NCBI GenBank assembly: GCA_031386065.1
Contig: JANNBZ010000081.1
Location: 1-28,034, forward strand
Source of the DNA: JANYJJ01 sp031386065
Lineage (GTDB): Bacteria > Pseudomonadota > Gammaproteobacteria > Burkholderiales > Burkholderiaceae_C
DNA length: 28,034 bases
Direction: 5' to 3'
Under the pieces are notes generated by a model, which saw only the letters and a list, made by a program, of their open reading frames with translations, made no database searches and was not told the DNA's origin. The first letter of the stretch is position 1. Every line of letters begins with the position of its first letter. This document shows positions 15,019-23,524 of the stretch, piece by piece. The position numbers and the translations under genes were made by a program.

Positions 15019-15894
15019 TCAAATCGACTGCAGCGCCTTGGCGCGCTGGTAGGCCGCGTGCAGCCGCGCGTACACCGGGCCGGGTTTCCCGCGCATCGCG
15101 CCGTGGCCCACCGACTGGTTGTCGAGCGTGGTGATGGGCAGCACTTCCTTGGTGGCCGAGCTGAGCATCAGCTCGTCGGCCGCCAGCACCTCGGCCTCGG
15201 CAATGGGGCGCAGGTTGAAGGCAATGCCCTCTTCCTCGCACAGCTCGCGGATCAGCTCGTAGCGAATGCCTTCGAGCACGTGGCTGCTTTTCGGCGGGCC
15301 GAGCACCGCGCCTTCATGCACCACCCACACGTTGCAGGCCGAGGCTTCGGTCAGGAAGCCGTCGCGGAACATCACGGTCTCGACCGCCCCGTGGTCGGCC
15401 GACATCTGCCGCGCCAGCACGTTGCCCAGCAGCGAGGTGGACTTGATGTCGCCCCGCTCCCAGCGGAAATCGCGCGCGGTCACGCAGGCCACGCCGCGAT
15501 GGCGCTGCTCGGCCGACGGCGGCTTCATGGCGTTGGTCATGATGAAGACTGTGGGCGTGATGTCGGTCGGCATCACATGGTCGCGCAGCGCCACCCCGCG
15601 CGTGACCTGGATGTAGACGAGTTGGTCTTCGCTGGGCAACGCGGCGGTCAGCGTGCGGCAACGCTCCAGCCACTCGGCGCTGCTGAGCGGGTGCGCGATG
15701 TGCACCTTGTCGAGCCCGCGGCTCAGGCGCGCCATGTGCTCGTCGAAGCGAAACAATTTTCGCCCGTAGACCGGCACCACTTCGTAGATGCCGTCACCGA
15801 AGATGAAGCCCCGGTCGAGCACCGACACCTTGGCCTGGTTCAGCGGCAGGTAGTCGCCGTTCAAATAGCACGGGGTGTCGGGAATCGTGGTCAT
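15019..15894 (-). CDS. dat: D-amino-acid aminotransferase (fold-type IV PLP enzyme)
   Basis: The 291-residue enzyme shows the fold-type IV pattern: VSVLDRGFIFGDGIYEVVPVY at the N-terminus, the cofactor lysine Lys151 in RGDIKSTSLLGNVLA, then EASACNVWVV and the phosphate-binding LMLSSATKEVLPIT. It exchanges amino groups between D-amino acids and keto acids, supplying D-alanine or D-glutamate to the cell wall. Branched-chain or aminodeoxychorismate lyase relatives look similar, but the neighbour dacC supports D-amino-acid use. The ATG is fixed by GGAGG seven bases before it. It follows dacC by 28 bases. Confidence 0.9.
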   Translation of the reverse strand: MTTIPDTPCYLNGDYLPLNQAKVSVLDRGFIFGDGIYEVVPVYGRKLFRFDEHMARLSRGLDKVHIAHPLSSAEWLERCRTLTAALPSEDQLVYIQVTRGVALRDHVMPTDITPTVFIMTNAMKPPSAEQRHRGVACVTARDFRWERGDIKSTSLLGNVLARQMSADHGAVETVMFRDGFLTEASACNVWVVHEGAVLGPPKSSHVLEGIRYELIRELCEEEGIAFNLRPIAEAEVLAADELMLSSATKEVLPITTLDNQSVGHGAMRGKPGPVYARLHAAYQRAKALQSI

Positions 15895-15922
15895 CGAAGC
15901 CTCCGGAAAACGCAGGTTCAGC

Positions 15923-17071
15923 TTACTTGATCCACAGCCGCATGGCATCCCAGGCGCGGCCCAGAATGCCGGCCTGTTCAACACCGTCCATCGCCACCAG
16001 CGGCACATCGGCCACCGGTGTCCCGGCCGCGGTGGTGACCTTCAGCGTGCCCACGCGCTGGCCTTTGGCGAGCGGCGCCACCAGCGGGTCGGTGCGCTCG
16101 ATGCGGCTTTGCAGCTTGCCGCCTTCGCCCTTGGGCACGGTCACGTACACCGCCGCGGCCGCACCCAGCCGGGCGTCGGCGGTCTTGCCCTTCCAGACCG
16201 GCACCGTGGTCATGGGCTTGCCGTCGTCGAAGAGGCGGATCGCGTCGAAGGACTGGTAGCCCCAGTTCAGCAGCTTCTGGCTTTCGTCGGCACGCGCCGC
16301 CATCGAGGTGGTGTTGAGCACCACGCTGAGCAGGCGTCGCTTGCCATTCGGGAAGTCACGTTGCGCGCTGGCGATCAGGCAGTAGCCGGCCGCTTCGGTG
16401 TAGCCGGTTTTCATGCCGTCCACACTCGGATCGCGGCGCAGCAGCAGGTTGCGATTCGGCTGTGTGATGTTGTTGTACTTGTAGTCCTTGATCGCGTAGT
16501 GCGTGTAGAACTCGGGGAAGTCGCGAATGATGTGGGTGGCCACCACCGCCAGTTCGCGTGCCGTGCTCTTGTGGCCGGCTTCGGTCAGGCCGGTCACGTT
16601 CTTGAACACCGTGTTCTTCAGGCCCCAGGCCTGCGCTTGGCGGTTCATCATGGCGACGAATTGCTCCACCGTGCCGGCCACGCCTTCGGCCAACGCCACC
16701 GCCGCATCGTTGCCCGAGGCGACGATCTCACCGCGCAGCAGCTCGTCGACGCTGGGTGTCATCGTGGTGTCGATGAACATCAGCGAGGCGCCGCCCTTGC
16801 GTTCGTCCCAGGCGCGCTTGGACACCGGCAGCTTCTGCTCCAGCGCCAGCTTCTTGTCGCGAATGGCGGTGAACACCACGTAGGCGCTCATCAGCTTGGT
16901 CAGCGACGCCGGGTCGGAAGGCGCATCGGCGTCGCGCTCGGCCAGCGTCTGGTTGCTGGTCAGGTCGAGCAACAGGTAACTCTTGGCGGCCAGTTCGGGC
17001 GGCAGCGGCGCCTGCGCGAACGCGGCACCCGCAAGCGCGATGGAAAGGACAAAGGCAAACAAACGTTTCAT
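15923..17071 (-). CDS. dacC: D-alanyl-D-alanine carboxypeptidase (PBP5/6 type)
   Basis: This periplasmic enzyme removes the last D-alanine from peptidoglycan stems. The 382-residue protein has a signal peptide cut after AFA, the SxxK motif SLTK (Ser56, Lys59), SGN (119-121) and KTG (221-223). A C-terminal beta domain and an amphipathic tail (ILGRAWDAMRLWIK) that sits on the membrane complete the PBP5/6 layout. It leads into dat and ybeD on the same strand. Confidence 0.96.
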   Translation of the reverse strand: MKRLFAFVLSIALAGAAFAQAPLPPELAAKSYLLLDLTSNQTLAERDADAPSDPASLTKLMSAYVVFTAIRDKKLALEQKLPVSKRAWDERKGGASLMFIDTTMTPSVDELLRGEIVASGNDAAVALAEGVAGTVEQFVAMMNRQAQAWGLKNTVFKNVTGLTEAGHKSTARELAVVATHIIRDFPEFYTHYAIKDYKYNNITQPNRNLLLRRDPSVDGMKTGYTEAAGYCLIASAQRDFPNGKRRLLSVVLNTTSMAARADESQKLLNWGYQSFDAIRLFDDGKPMTTVPVWKGKTADARLGAAAAVYVTVPKGEGGKLQSRIERTDPLVAPLAKGQRVGTLKVTTAAGTPVADVPLVAMDGVEQAGILGRAWDAMRLWIK

Positions 17072-17116
17072 GGCGGAAGCAATGGAAAAATGGTGAGGTG
17101 TAGGAAGGCATGGGGC

Positions 17117-17132
17117 GCTGCGCGGGCGCAGC
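17117..17132. repeat. GC-rich hairpin between the hydrolase gene and dacC
   Basis: GCTGCGC and GCGCAGC are exact reverse complements around two bases (in practice six pairs and a four-base loop). It lies in the 68-base gap after the alpha/beta hydrolase gene on the minus strand. No T-run follows, so it may only slow or partly end transcription between the two gene groups. Confidence 0.4.
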
Positions 17133-17139
17133 CGTCACG

Positions 17140-17778
17140 TCATGCGCCGGGCGGCAACAGCTGTTGAACCACGACGCTTTTCAAGCGTGCGAGTTGTCCG
17201 TGAAAGAAGTGGCCCACGCCGGGAAAAACGATGACCGGCAGGCCTTGCGGACGCGCCCAGTCAAGAGTTGAAGACAGCGGCACGACCTCGTCGGTCTCAC
17301 CGTGAATGACCACCGTGTCGGCCGGCACGTTCGGCATCGCCTGTTTCTGGGTCGACGGCCCCACCAGCACCAGGCGCTGCGGTTTCGCATCATCGGGCCA
17401 CTGCGCGGTGGCTTGTGACGCGACGTAAGCGCCGAATGAAAAACCGGCCAAGATCCAGGGTTGGCCCGCAACGCCAGCCTGTGACCCAACAAAATGGCGG
17501 ATCACCGCCGCCGCATCGTCGACCTCGCCGCGGCCTTCGTCCCAGCTGCCGGTCGATGCCCCGACACCGCGAAAATTGAAACGCACGCTGCGGTAGCCCA
17601 GTTGCACGGCGGCGCGCGCCAGGGTCTGCACCACCTTGTTGTCCAGCGTGCCGCCGTGCTGCGGGTGCGGGTGGCAGACGATGGCCACGCCGCGCAGCGA
17701 ACCGGTCGGCTCGTCGACGGCGCACTCGATGCTGCCGGCCGGGCCAGCGATCAGTTCACGCAGGGTGCCGGCGTTCAT
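17140..17778 (-). CDS. Alpha/beta hydrolase, short CocE/dienelactone-hydrolase-like type
   Basis: The 212-residue cytoplasmic protein has a complete triad: Ser114 in the nucleophile elbow GFSFGAY, Asp163 in HGETDEVVP and His190 in GVGHFF. The N-terminal CHPHPQHGGTLDNKVV and FNFRGVGASTGSWDEG segments mark the common proteobacterial alpha/beta family without lid domain. The substrate is unknown. It starts five bases after the ferredoxin gene ends, so the two are in one operon. Confidence 0.92.
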   Translation of the reverse strand: MNAGTLRELIAGPAGSIECAVDEPTGSLRGVAIVCHPHPQHGGTLDNKVVQTLARAAVQLGYRSVRFNFRGVGASTGSWDEGRGEVDDAAAVIRHFVGSQAGVAGQPWILAGFSFGAYVASQATAQWPDDAKPQRLVLVGPSTQKQAMPNVPADTVVIHGETDEVVPLSSTLDWARPQGLPVIVFPGVGHFFHGQLARLKSVVVQQLLPPGA

Positions 17779-17783
17779 GCCGA

Positions 17784-18110
17784 TCAGCGGCCCACGTCCG
17801 GCGGCAGCATCAGGCGCTCGACGGGCTTGCCGTGCTTGAGGTGCGATTCGACGATCTCGTCGATGTCGTGCTCATCGACAAAGGTGTACCAGACGGCTTC
17901 GGGATACACCACCGCCACCGGCCCGCCGGCGCAGCGGTCCAGACAACCCGCCTTGTTGACCCTGACACCGCCCGGCCCCGCCAGCTTTTCGCGTTTGACG
18001 CGCGACTTGCAATGGTCGAAGCCGGCCTGCGCGTTGTGCTTGGCGCAGGCGTCTTCACCGTTCTCGCGCTGGTTCAGGCAGAAGAAGATGTGCCGCTCGT
18101 AATAGCTCAT
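17784..18110 (-). CDS. Thioredoxin-like [2Fe-2S] ferredoxin
   Basis: The 108-residue protein matches the thioredoxin-fold ferredoxins (Aquifex Fd / Shethna type): HIFFCLNQRENG at the start and GCLDRCAGGPVAVVYPE later. Likely cluster ligands are Cys11, Cys22, Cys56 and Cys60; Cys34 is extra. Spacing between the first two is ten residues. It carries electrons in the cytoplasm; its partner enzyme is not evident. It is joined to the hydrolase gene downstream and follows the VanZ-like gene by 39 bases. Confidence 0.92.
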   Translation of the reverse strand: MSYYERHIFFCLNQRENGEDACAKHNAQAGFDHCKSRVKREKLAGPGGVRVNKAGCLDRCAGGPVAVVYPEAVWYTFVDEHDIDEIVESHLKHGKPVERLMLPPDVGR

Positions 18111-18149
18111 GCAGGGATTCTACGGAGGGCGCCACCCCTGCCGTGCCGG

Positions 18150-19265
18150 TCAGGCTTCTGCGGGTGCGGCGATGCGTCCCAGCAGGTAGGCCATCGCCAC
18201 ATACGGCCAGGCCCAGCCTATCCACTGCGCGGCACCATGAAAGCGTATGAAGCGCCCCTGCTCCCAGGCTTGCAGGCTGTCGGCGAAATACGGATCGGCC
18301 GGGGCCTGCGCCACCAACGACACCAGCGCGGTCAAGGCCATCAAGCCCAGGCCGGCGGCGGCGCGGCGCGGCACCCACGCCAGCAGCAGTGCCACCACGC
18401 TGCCTGCCACGAAGGCGGCCACGGCGGTGTCGGTTTTCCAGGCCAGGGCGTGCTCGGGCCCGAAACTGAGCGCGGTCGACAAGGTGGTGGCTGCGAAGCC
18501 CAGCGCGGCCGCGCCCAGCACCAGCACGCCGCGACGCCAGCCCGGCCGGCAAATGCTGAAGGCCAGCAGGCAGGGCGCAAGCAGGCCCACCGCCACCGCC
18601 GCGAATTCGCTGCCCTGTGTCAGCGCACCGGCGAGGGCATCGTCGGCACCTTGCAGCCACGGGGCGGCCAGATCGGCCACCGCCGTGCCGTCGAGTGCGT
18701 CGGTCAAGGCGTCACGAAGGCGCTGCAGAACCTGGCCCAGCGCCAGCGGCACCGGCGTCGGGAACAACAGGCCGAGCGGCCACAGCAACAGCAGGCTGAG
18801 GCCACCGGCACTGCTGCCGATGAACCAGCGGTCGCGTACCGATTGCCAGCGGTCGACGGCGCCGGTTCGGTGCAGCAGGGCAGCCAACGCAATGCCCAGC
18901 CCCGCGCCGACCCCATTCAGTGCCAGGTCGACGTTGGACGACACGCGCCTGGGCAGGAAGTTCTGCAGCAATTCCATCGCGAACGACAGGCCCAACGCCA
19001 CCAAGACTGCCATCCCCGCCGACGGGCCGGCGCGCCAGCCCGAGCGAACCCGGGAGCCGAACACCAAGGCGCCCAGCGGCAGGTAGCCGAGCAGGTTCGC
19101 GACCAGATCGAACCAAGTCCAGTAGGGCGGCCACGGCAGCGTCAGAAATGCCAGCAGTCGCACCCCCGGAACGCGCCACCCGGTGAACGGGTACAGGCTG
19201 GCGTAGACGATGACCGCGGCCAGCAGCCACGCGAGCGGCGTGGCAGAACTGCGGTGGCGGGCCAT
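18150..19265 (-). CDS. VanZ-like membrane protein with long C-terminal extension
   Basis: Residues about 10-130 form a VanZ-type domain: VYASLYPFTGWR, FDLVANLLGYLPLGALVFGSR and AMELLQNFLPRRVSSNVDLALNG. A further 240 residues add several more membrane helices and one periplasmic stretch, giving 371 residues in all, about twice a simple VanZ protein. The function is unknown; VanZ itself gives slight teicoplanin resistance. Start may be ATG 19265 or GTG 19271; both follow hemJ within 12 bases. Confidence 0.85.
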   Translation of the reverse strand: MARHRSSATPLAWLLAAVIVYASLYPFTGWRVPGVRLLAFLTLPWPPYWTWFDLVANLLGYLPLGALVFGSRVRSGWRAGPSAGMAVLVALGLSFAMELLQNFLPRRVSSNVDLALNGVGAGLGIALAALLHRTGAVDRWQSVRDRWFIGSSAGGLSLLLLWPLGLLFPTPVPLALGQVLQRLRDALTDALDGTAVADLAAPWLQGADDALAGALTQGSEFAAVAVGLLAPCLLAFSICRPGWRRGVLVLGAAALGFAATTLSTALSFGPEHALAWKTDTAVAAFVAGSVVALLLAWVPRRAAAGLGLMALTALVSLVAQAPADPYFADSLQAWEQGRFIRFHGAAQWIGWAWPYVAMAYLLGRIAAPAEA

Positions 19266-19277
19266 CGGCACTTCAGC

Positions 19278-19700
19278 TCAGAACGGCTTCACGACCACCA
19301 GCACCACGATGGCCGCGAACAGCAGCACGGCGGATTCGTTGAAGATGCGGAACCAGCGCTCGCTGCGCCGGTTTGAAAACTGCTCGAAGCCCCGCAGCAA
19401 TGATCGGCACACATGGTGGTAGCCCACCACCAACACCACCAGGAACAGCTTGGCGTGCAGCCAGCCGCCGGCGTAGCCCTTGAGGTTGGCCAGCCACAGC
19501 CACAGCCCTAACCCGAGTGCAGGCACCATCAACAGGCTTGAGAAACGGTACAGCTTGCGCGCCATCAGCAACAGCCGTTCACGCTCGGCGTGGCTGTCGA
19601 CCGGCACCATGGCGAGGTTCACGAACAGGCGCGGCAGGTAGAACAGGCCGGCGAACCAGCTGGCAACGAAGACGATGTGGAAGGCTTTGATCCAGAGCAT
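19278..19700 (-). CDS. hemJ: Protoporphyrinogen IX oxidase, HemJ type
   Basis: This 140-residue inner-membrane protein has four hydrophobic segments and the family pattern KAFHIVFVASWFAGLFYLPRLFV (conserved His8) and GGWLHAKLFLVVLVVGYHH. HemJ oxidises protoporphyrinogen to protoporphyrin, the step before iron insertion in heme synthesis. Older annotation calls the family UPF0093 or CopD-like. The ATG gives the usual length; an upstream extension has no support. GATAAT sits six bases before the ATG. The divergent neighbour is hemB, which supports the heme role. Confidence 0.88.
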   Translation of the reverse strand: MLWIKAFHIVFVASWFAGLFYLPRLFVNLAMVPVDSHAERERLLLMARKLYRFSSLLMVPALGLGLWLWLANLKGYAGGWLHAKLFLVVLVVGYHHVCRSLLRGFEQFSNRRSERWFRIFNESAVLLFAAIVVLVVVKPF

Positions 19701-19706
19701 GGGCGG

Positions 19707-19712
19707 ATTATC
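19707..19712 (-). promoter_or_regulatory. -10 box for hemJ
   Basis: GATAAT (five of six) on the minus strand, then six bases and the ATG. No Shine-Dalgarno sequence is present, so the message may be leaderless. The -35 is not clear. Confidence 0.5.
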
Positions 19713-19860
19713 ACGATGCCCGGGCGACGCGCCTTCGGCGCTGTTGTCCAGCAACCCTCAGCCCGCCGGACCCAGGCTGGAAAACCTTCCCGCTATCATT
19801 CCCCCCGACCAATTTGGCAGACGCTGCGCAACGCGCAATTTCACCTGGGATTCGTGATCC

Positions 19861-20865
19861 GTGCACACACCGCCCGCCTTTCCTTCAAGCCGTCCGCGCC
19901 GCCTGCGCCGCGATGAATTCACGCGTGCCCTGGTGCGTGAAAACCACCTGCATGCCAGCGACCTGATCCTGCCGGTGTTCGTGCTGGCCGGCCGCGCACA
20001 AAGCCACCCGGTCGACTCGATGCCCGGCGTGTCGCGGCTCAGCCTGGACCGGTTGCTGCCGGTGGCAGAAGAGTGCGTGCGGCTGGGCATTCCGGTGCTG
20101 GCGCTGTTCCCGGTCATCGACGCCGCGCTCAAGCACGAAGACGGCCGCGAGGCGCTGAACCCGGAAGGCCTGGTGCCGACGGTGGTGCGGGCGCTGAAGA
20201 AAGAGTTTCCCGACCTGGGCGTGCTGACCGACGTGGCGCTCGACCCGTTCACCAGCCACGGCCAAGACGGACTGCTCGACGCCAGCGGCTACATCGTCAA
20301 CGACAGCACGGTCGAAGTGCTGACGCGACAAGCGCTGGTGCAGGCCGCAGCGGGGGTGGACATCGTGGCGCCCAGCGACATGATGGACGGCCGCATCGGT
20401 GCGATCCGCAGCGCGCTCGAAAGCCACGGCCACATCCACACCCGAATCATGGCCTACAGCGCCAAGTACGCGAGCGCCTTCTACGGTCCGTTCCGCGACG
20501 CGGTGGGCTCGGCCAAGAACCTCGGCAAGAGCAACAAGAAGGTCTACCAGATGGACCCGGCGAACACCGACGAAGCGCTGCGCGAAGTGGCGCTCGACCT
20601 GGCCGAAGGTGCCGACATGGTGATGGTCAAGCCCGGCATGCCTTACCTCGACATCGTGCGCCGCGTGAAGGACGAATTCCGCGTGCCCACCTTCGCCTAC
20701 CAGGTCAGCGGCGAGTACGCGATGCTGAAGGCCGCCGCCGCCAACGGCTGGCTCGACCACGACGCGGTGATGATGGAAAGCCTGCTCGCTTTCAAGCGCG
20801 CCGGCGCCGACGGCGTGCTGACCTACTTCGCGCTCGATGCGGCACGGCTGCTGAAGGGCGGCTGA
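19861..20865 (+). CDS. hemB: Delta-aminolevulinic acid dehydratase (porphobilinogen synthase)
   Basis: HemB joins two 5-aminolevulinate molecules to porphobilinogen, an early step of heme synthesis. The 334-residue protein has both active lysines, Lys202 in MAYSAKYASAFYGPF and Lys257 in MVMVKPGMPYLD. The metal loop reads DVALDPFTSHGQDG, with Asp and Ala in place of the zinc cysteines, so it belongs to the magnesium-using group like the Pseudomonas enzyme. The start is a GTG; the preceding 160 bases to hemJ contain a possible TATCAT -10 at 19794-19799. corA follows after 24 bases. Confidence 0.97.
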   Translation: MHTPPAFPSSRPRRLRRDEFTRALVRENHLHASDLILPVFVLAGRAQSHPVDSMPGVSRLSLDRLLPVAEECVRLGIPVLALFPVIDAALKHEDGREALNPEGLVPTVVRALKKEFPDLGVLTDVALDPFTSHGQDGLLDASGYIVNDSTVEVLTRQALVQAAAGVDIVAPSDMMDGRIGAIRSALESHGHIHTRIMAYSAKYASAFYGPFRDAVGSAKNLGKSNKKVYQMDPANTDEALREVALDLAEGADMVMVKPGMPYLDIVRRVKDEFRVPTFAYQVSGEYAMLKAAAANGWLDHDAVMMESLLAFKRAGADGVLTYFALDAARLLKGG

Positions 20866-20889
20866 CGTGGCCGAGGCGCGCCAGCGACG

Positions 20890-21987
20890 ATGAGAATCTT
20901 CCACATCACCGGCGACCAGTTCACCGAGCTGGACGCTTTGCCCGAAGCGATGCCGGCCGCCGGCTACCTGTGGGTGGGCACCGGACGCCGCGAGTTCGAA
21001 GTCCAGAGCGCCGACCTGCAAAACGCCCTGCAACGCTGGACGGGCGGACAGCTGGTGGACCTGCACGTCACCGACCTGCTGAACAACCAGCTGCCGTCGC
21101 ACTACGAATACACATCGTGGTACGACATGCTGGTGTTCCGCCGACTCGCCGCCGGCGAAGGCAGCGCGGCGATGTTCATCGACGACAGCAAGGGCACCGT
21201 CAGCACCGCACGCGCTGCGCTGGCCGCGATCGACACCAGCCCGGTCGGCTTCGCGCTGTTCGACCGCGTGCTGCTCACCGTGCACCCGACCGACTGCCAG
21301 GTGCGCGACTTCTTCGCGACCCGGCTGCAACAGCAGGCGCAGCCCGGCGACGCGCGTGCCGGTGTGCGGCTGCCCAACAGCGCGGCCGACCTGATGCTGC
21401 GCATGGTCAACCACATGGTCGACAGCTACCTGGAGCTGCGTCGCCTGCTGACCAAGCAACTCGGCTATTTGCAGCAGGAACTGTTCAACCCGCGCAGCGG
21501 GTTCGACAGCTGGCAGATGTTGCTCGAATCGCGCAACACGCTGCACCTGCTGGAAGAAACTTGCGAGGACCAGCGCAGCGCGATCACCGAATGGATCGAC
21601 GCGCTGGACGAATGGCCGGACGAGCCCGACGCCGCAGCGCGACGCGAACGGGAGTTGCTGCGGGTTCGCTCGCGCGACGTGCTGGAACACATCGAACGCG
21701 TGCTGAGCCACGTGCGGCGTCTCGAATCGTCGGCCGAAACGGCGGTTCAAATGCACTTCTCGGCACAGAGCAACCGCACCAACGCGATCATGCGAACGCT
21801 GACCGTGCTGACCGCGATTTTCATGCCGTTGAACCTGGTGACCGGGTTCTTCGGCATGAACTTCGAAGGGCTGCCGCTGATCCACAGCATGACCGGCTTC
21901 TGGGTCACCTTCATCGTGATGCTGATCCTGGGCGTCGGGCTGAGCGTGTTCTTCTGGCGCAAGCGCTACCTCGGGTCGCACCGCTGA
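20890..21987 (+). CDS. corA: CorA family divalent metal transporter
   Basis: The 365-residue protein has the CorA layout: a large cytoplasmic funnel, a long helix (about residues 170-295) and two C-terminal membrane segments. The signature Gly322-Met323-Asn324 in FFGMNFEGLP lies between them. It forms a pentameric channel for Mg2+ or related ions. The ZntB branch shares this fold, so the exact ion is not certain. It follows hemB closely; since this HemB needs magnesium, co-transcription may be useful, but that is inference. It ends 29 bases from the end of ybeY. Confidence 0.92.
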   Translation: MRIFHITGDQFTELDALPEAMPAAGYLWVGTGRREFEVQSADLQNALQRWTGGQLVDLHVTDLLNNQLPSHYEYTSWYDMLVFRRLAAGEGSAAMFIDDSKGTVSTARAALAAIDTSPVGFALFDRVLLTVHPTDCQVRDFFATRLQQQAQPGDARAGVRLPNSAADLMLRMVNHMVDSYLELRRLLTKQLGYLQQELFNPRSGFDSWQMLLESRNTLHLLEETCEDQRSAITEWIDALDEWPDEPDAAARRERELLRVRSRDVLEHIERVLSHVRRLESSAETAVQMHFSAQSNRTNAIMRTLTVLTAIFMPLNLVTGFFGMNFEGLPLIHSMTGFWVTFIVMLILGVGLSVFFWRKRYLGSHR

Positions 21988-22016
21988 GACCGGGCTGCGC
22001 CAGCAGCGCCGCCGCG

Positions 22017-22481
22017 TCAATCGCGGTACGGATCGGGGTAACCCAAAGCGACGACGATGGCGCTCTCGATCGCTTCCATCGCCACCGCCTCGGCCGGTGA
22101 CTCATGGTCATGCCCCTGCGCGTGCAGCGCGCCGTGCACCAGCAGGTGAGCGTAGTGCGCGTCGAGCGCCATGTCAGCCTGAGCGGCCTCGCGCGCCAGC
22201 ACCGGTGCACACAGCACCAGGTCGGCCACCACCACCGGCTGCTGCTGGTAATCGAAGGTCAGCACGTTGGTGGCGTAGTCCTTGCCGCGGAAATCGCGAT
22301 TCAAGGCCTGACCTTCGGCCGCGCCGACGACACGCACGGTGATTTCGGCCGGGCTCTGCAGCGCCGCGCGGATCCAGCGCGCGACCTTCGCGCGCGTCAG
22401 CGTCGCACGGTGCGTGCGCACCAGCGGGTCGCGCGCGAATTGCAGCGACAGCGTGAGCGCAGGGCGAACGGGGCGCGGCAT
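22017..22481 (-). CDS. ybeY: Endoribonuclease YbeY (rRNA maturation)
   Basis: YbeY is a zinc endoribonuclease acting in 16S 3' end maturation and ribosome quality control. The H3xH5H metal motif is seen as His116, His120 and His126 in HLLVHGALHAQGHDHE, with NRDFRGKDYATNVLTFDY upstream. The ATG at 22481 gives 154 residues and lies ten bases after the phoH stop; earlier ATGs at 22517 and 22523 would overlap phoH and add an Arg-rich head. The order phoH-ybeY is the usual one. Confidence 0.95.
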   Translation of the reverse strand: MPRPVRPALTLSLQFARDPLVRTHRATLTRAKVARWIRAALQSPAEITVRVVGAAEGQALNRDFRGKDYATNVLTFDYQQQPVVVADLVLCAPVLAREAAQADMALDAHYAHLLVHGALHAQGHDHESPAEAVAMEAIESAIVVALGYPDPYRD

Positions 22482-22491
22482 GCGTGCGCGC

Positions 22492-23463
22492 TCAGCCGCT
22501 CGAGTGCGCGGCGTCATATGCATCGACGATGCGCGCGACCAGCGGGTGACGCACCACGTCGGCCGAGGTGAAGCGGGTGGTGGCGATGCCGGCCACGCGA
22601 CGCAGCACGCGCTCGGCGTCGATCAGGCCGCTCAGCTCGCCACGCGCCAGGTCGATCTGGCTCACGTCGCCGGTGACCACGCACTTGCTGCCGAAGCCGA
22701 TGCGGGTCAGGAACATCTTCATCTGCTCGGCGGTGGTGTTTTGCGCCTCGTCGAGGATCACGAAGGCGTGGCTCAGGGTGCGCCCGCGCATGAAGGCCAG
22801 CGGCGCGACTTCGATGATGCCTTTTTCGAACGCGCGGGTGACCTTGTCGATGCCCATCAGTTCGTACAGCGCGTCGTACAGCGGGCGCAAGTACGGGTCG
22901 ACCTTTTGCGCCAGATCGCCGGGCAGAAAGCCCAGCCGCTCGCCGGCTTCCACCGCTGGCCGCGTCAGCACGATGCGTTGCACCGCGCTGCGCTCCAACG
23001 CGTCGACGGCGCAGGCCACCGCGAGGAAGGTCTTGCCGGTGCCCGCCGGGCCGATGCCGAAGGTGATGTCGTGCGCCAGGATGTTGTCGAGGTACAGGTG
23101 CTGGTTGGGTGTGCGCCCGGCCAGGTCGGCGCGCCGGGTGCGCAACACCAGCGGTCCGCTGCCGTCGGCGGCCGGACCGGCTTGTGGGCCAGCCTTTGCG
23201 CTGGCTTGCGCCAGCGACTCGACCAAGGCGAGCCGGAATGCATCGGCCGCCAAGGGACGCCGCGCCCGGTCGTACAGAGACTGCAGCAACACCACCGCGC
23301 GCTCAGCGTCCGGCTTGGCACCTTCGACACGAAATGACTCGTTGCGGCGCCGAATGGTCACGTCGAATGCCGACTCGATCTGGCGCAGGTGCGCGTCCAT
23401 GCTGCCGCAGACACGCGACAGGCGCGCGTTGTCCAGCGGAATGAAGGCGTGGCTGAGAATCAC
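22492..23463 (-). CDS. phoH: PhoH family ATPase
   Basis: The 323-residue cytoplasmic protein has a KH-like N-terminal part, then a P-loop ATPase: Walker A GPAGTGKT, Walker B VILDEAQN, and the conserved TRPAVEAGERLGFLPGDLAQKVDPYLRPLYDAL. PhoH proteins are RNA-linked ATPases and normally sit next to ybeY. The GTG was chosen because relatives begin with an ILxHxFxPxxNxRL pattern right after the start, here ILSHAFIPLDNARL; an ATG 63 bases upstream (23526) is the alternative and would overlap the start codon of the divergent kinase gene. Confidence 0.95.
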   Translation of the reverse strand: MILSHAFIPLDNARLSRVCGSMDAHLRQIESAFDVTIRRRNESFRVEGAKPDAERAVVLLQSLYDRARRPLAADAFRLALVESLAQASAKAGPQAGPAADGSGPLVLRTRRADLAGRTPNQHLYLDNILAHDITFGIGPAGTGKTFLAVACAVDALERSAVQRIVLTRPAVEAGERLGFLPGDLAQKVDPYLRPLYDALYELMGIDKVTRAFEKGIIEVAPLAFMRGRTLSHAFVILDEAQNTTAEQMKMFLTRIGFGSKCVVTGDVSQIDLARGELSGLIDAERVLRRVAGIATTRFTSADVVRHPLVARIVDAYDAAHSSG

Positions 23464-23524
23464 GGCGATTTGTTGGCAGGCTTCGGGGCGTGGATTGTCG
23501 CCGCATCCTGCACAATCATCGCCC

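Noticed and set aside
21994..22007. GCTGC/GCAGC hairpin between the convergent corA and ybeY genes
   Set aside because: Five pairs only and no T-rich tail; such GC hairpins are frequent in this base composition.
19885..22020. A 711-codon open frame antisense to hemB and corA, and a 675-codon frame on the plus strand over the same stretch
   Set aside because: Both are shadows caused by GC-rich third positions; their translations are Arg/His/Gln-rich without any domain, while hemB and corA are certain in the real frames.
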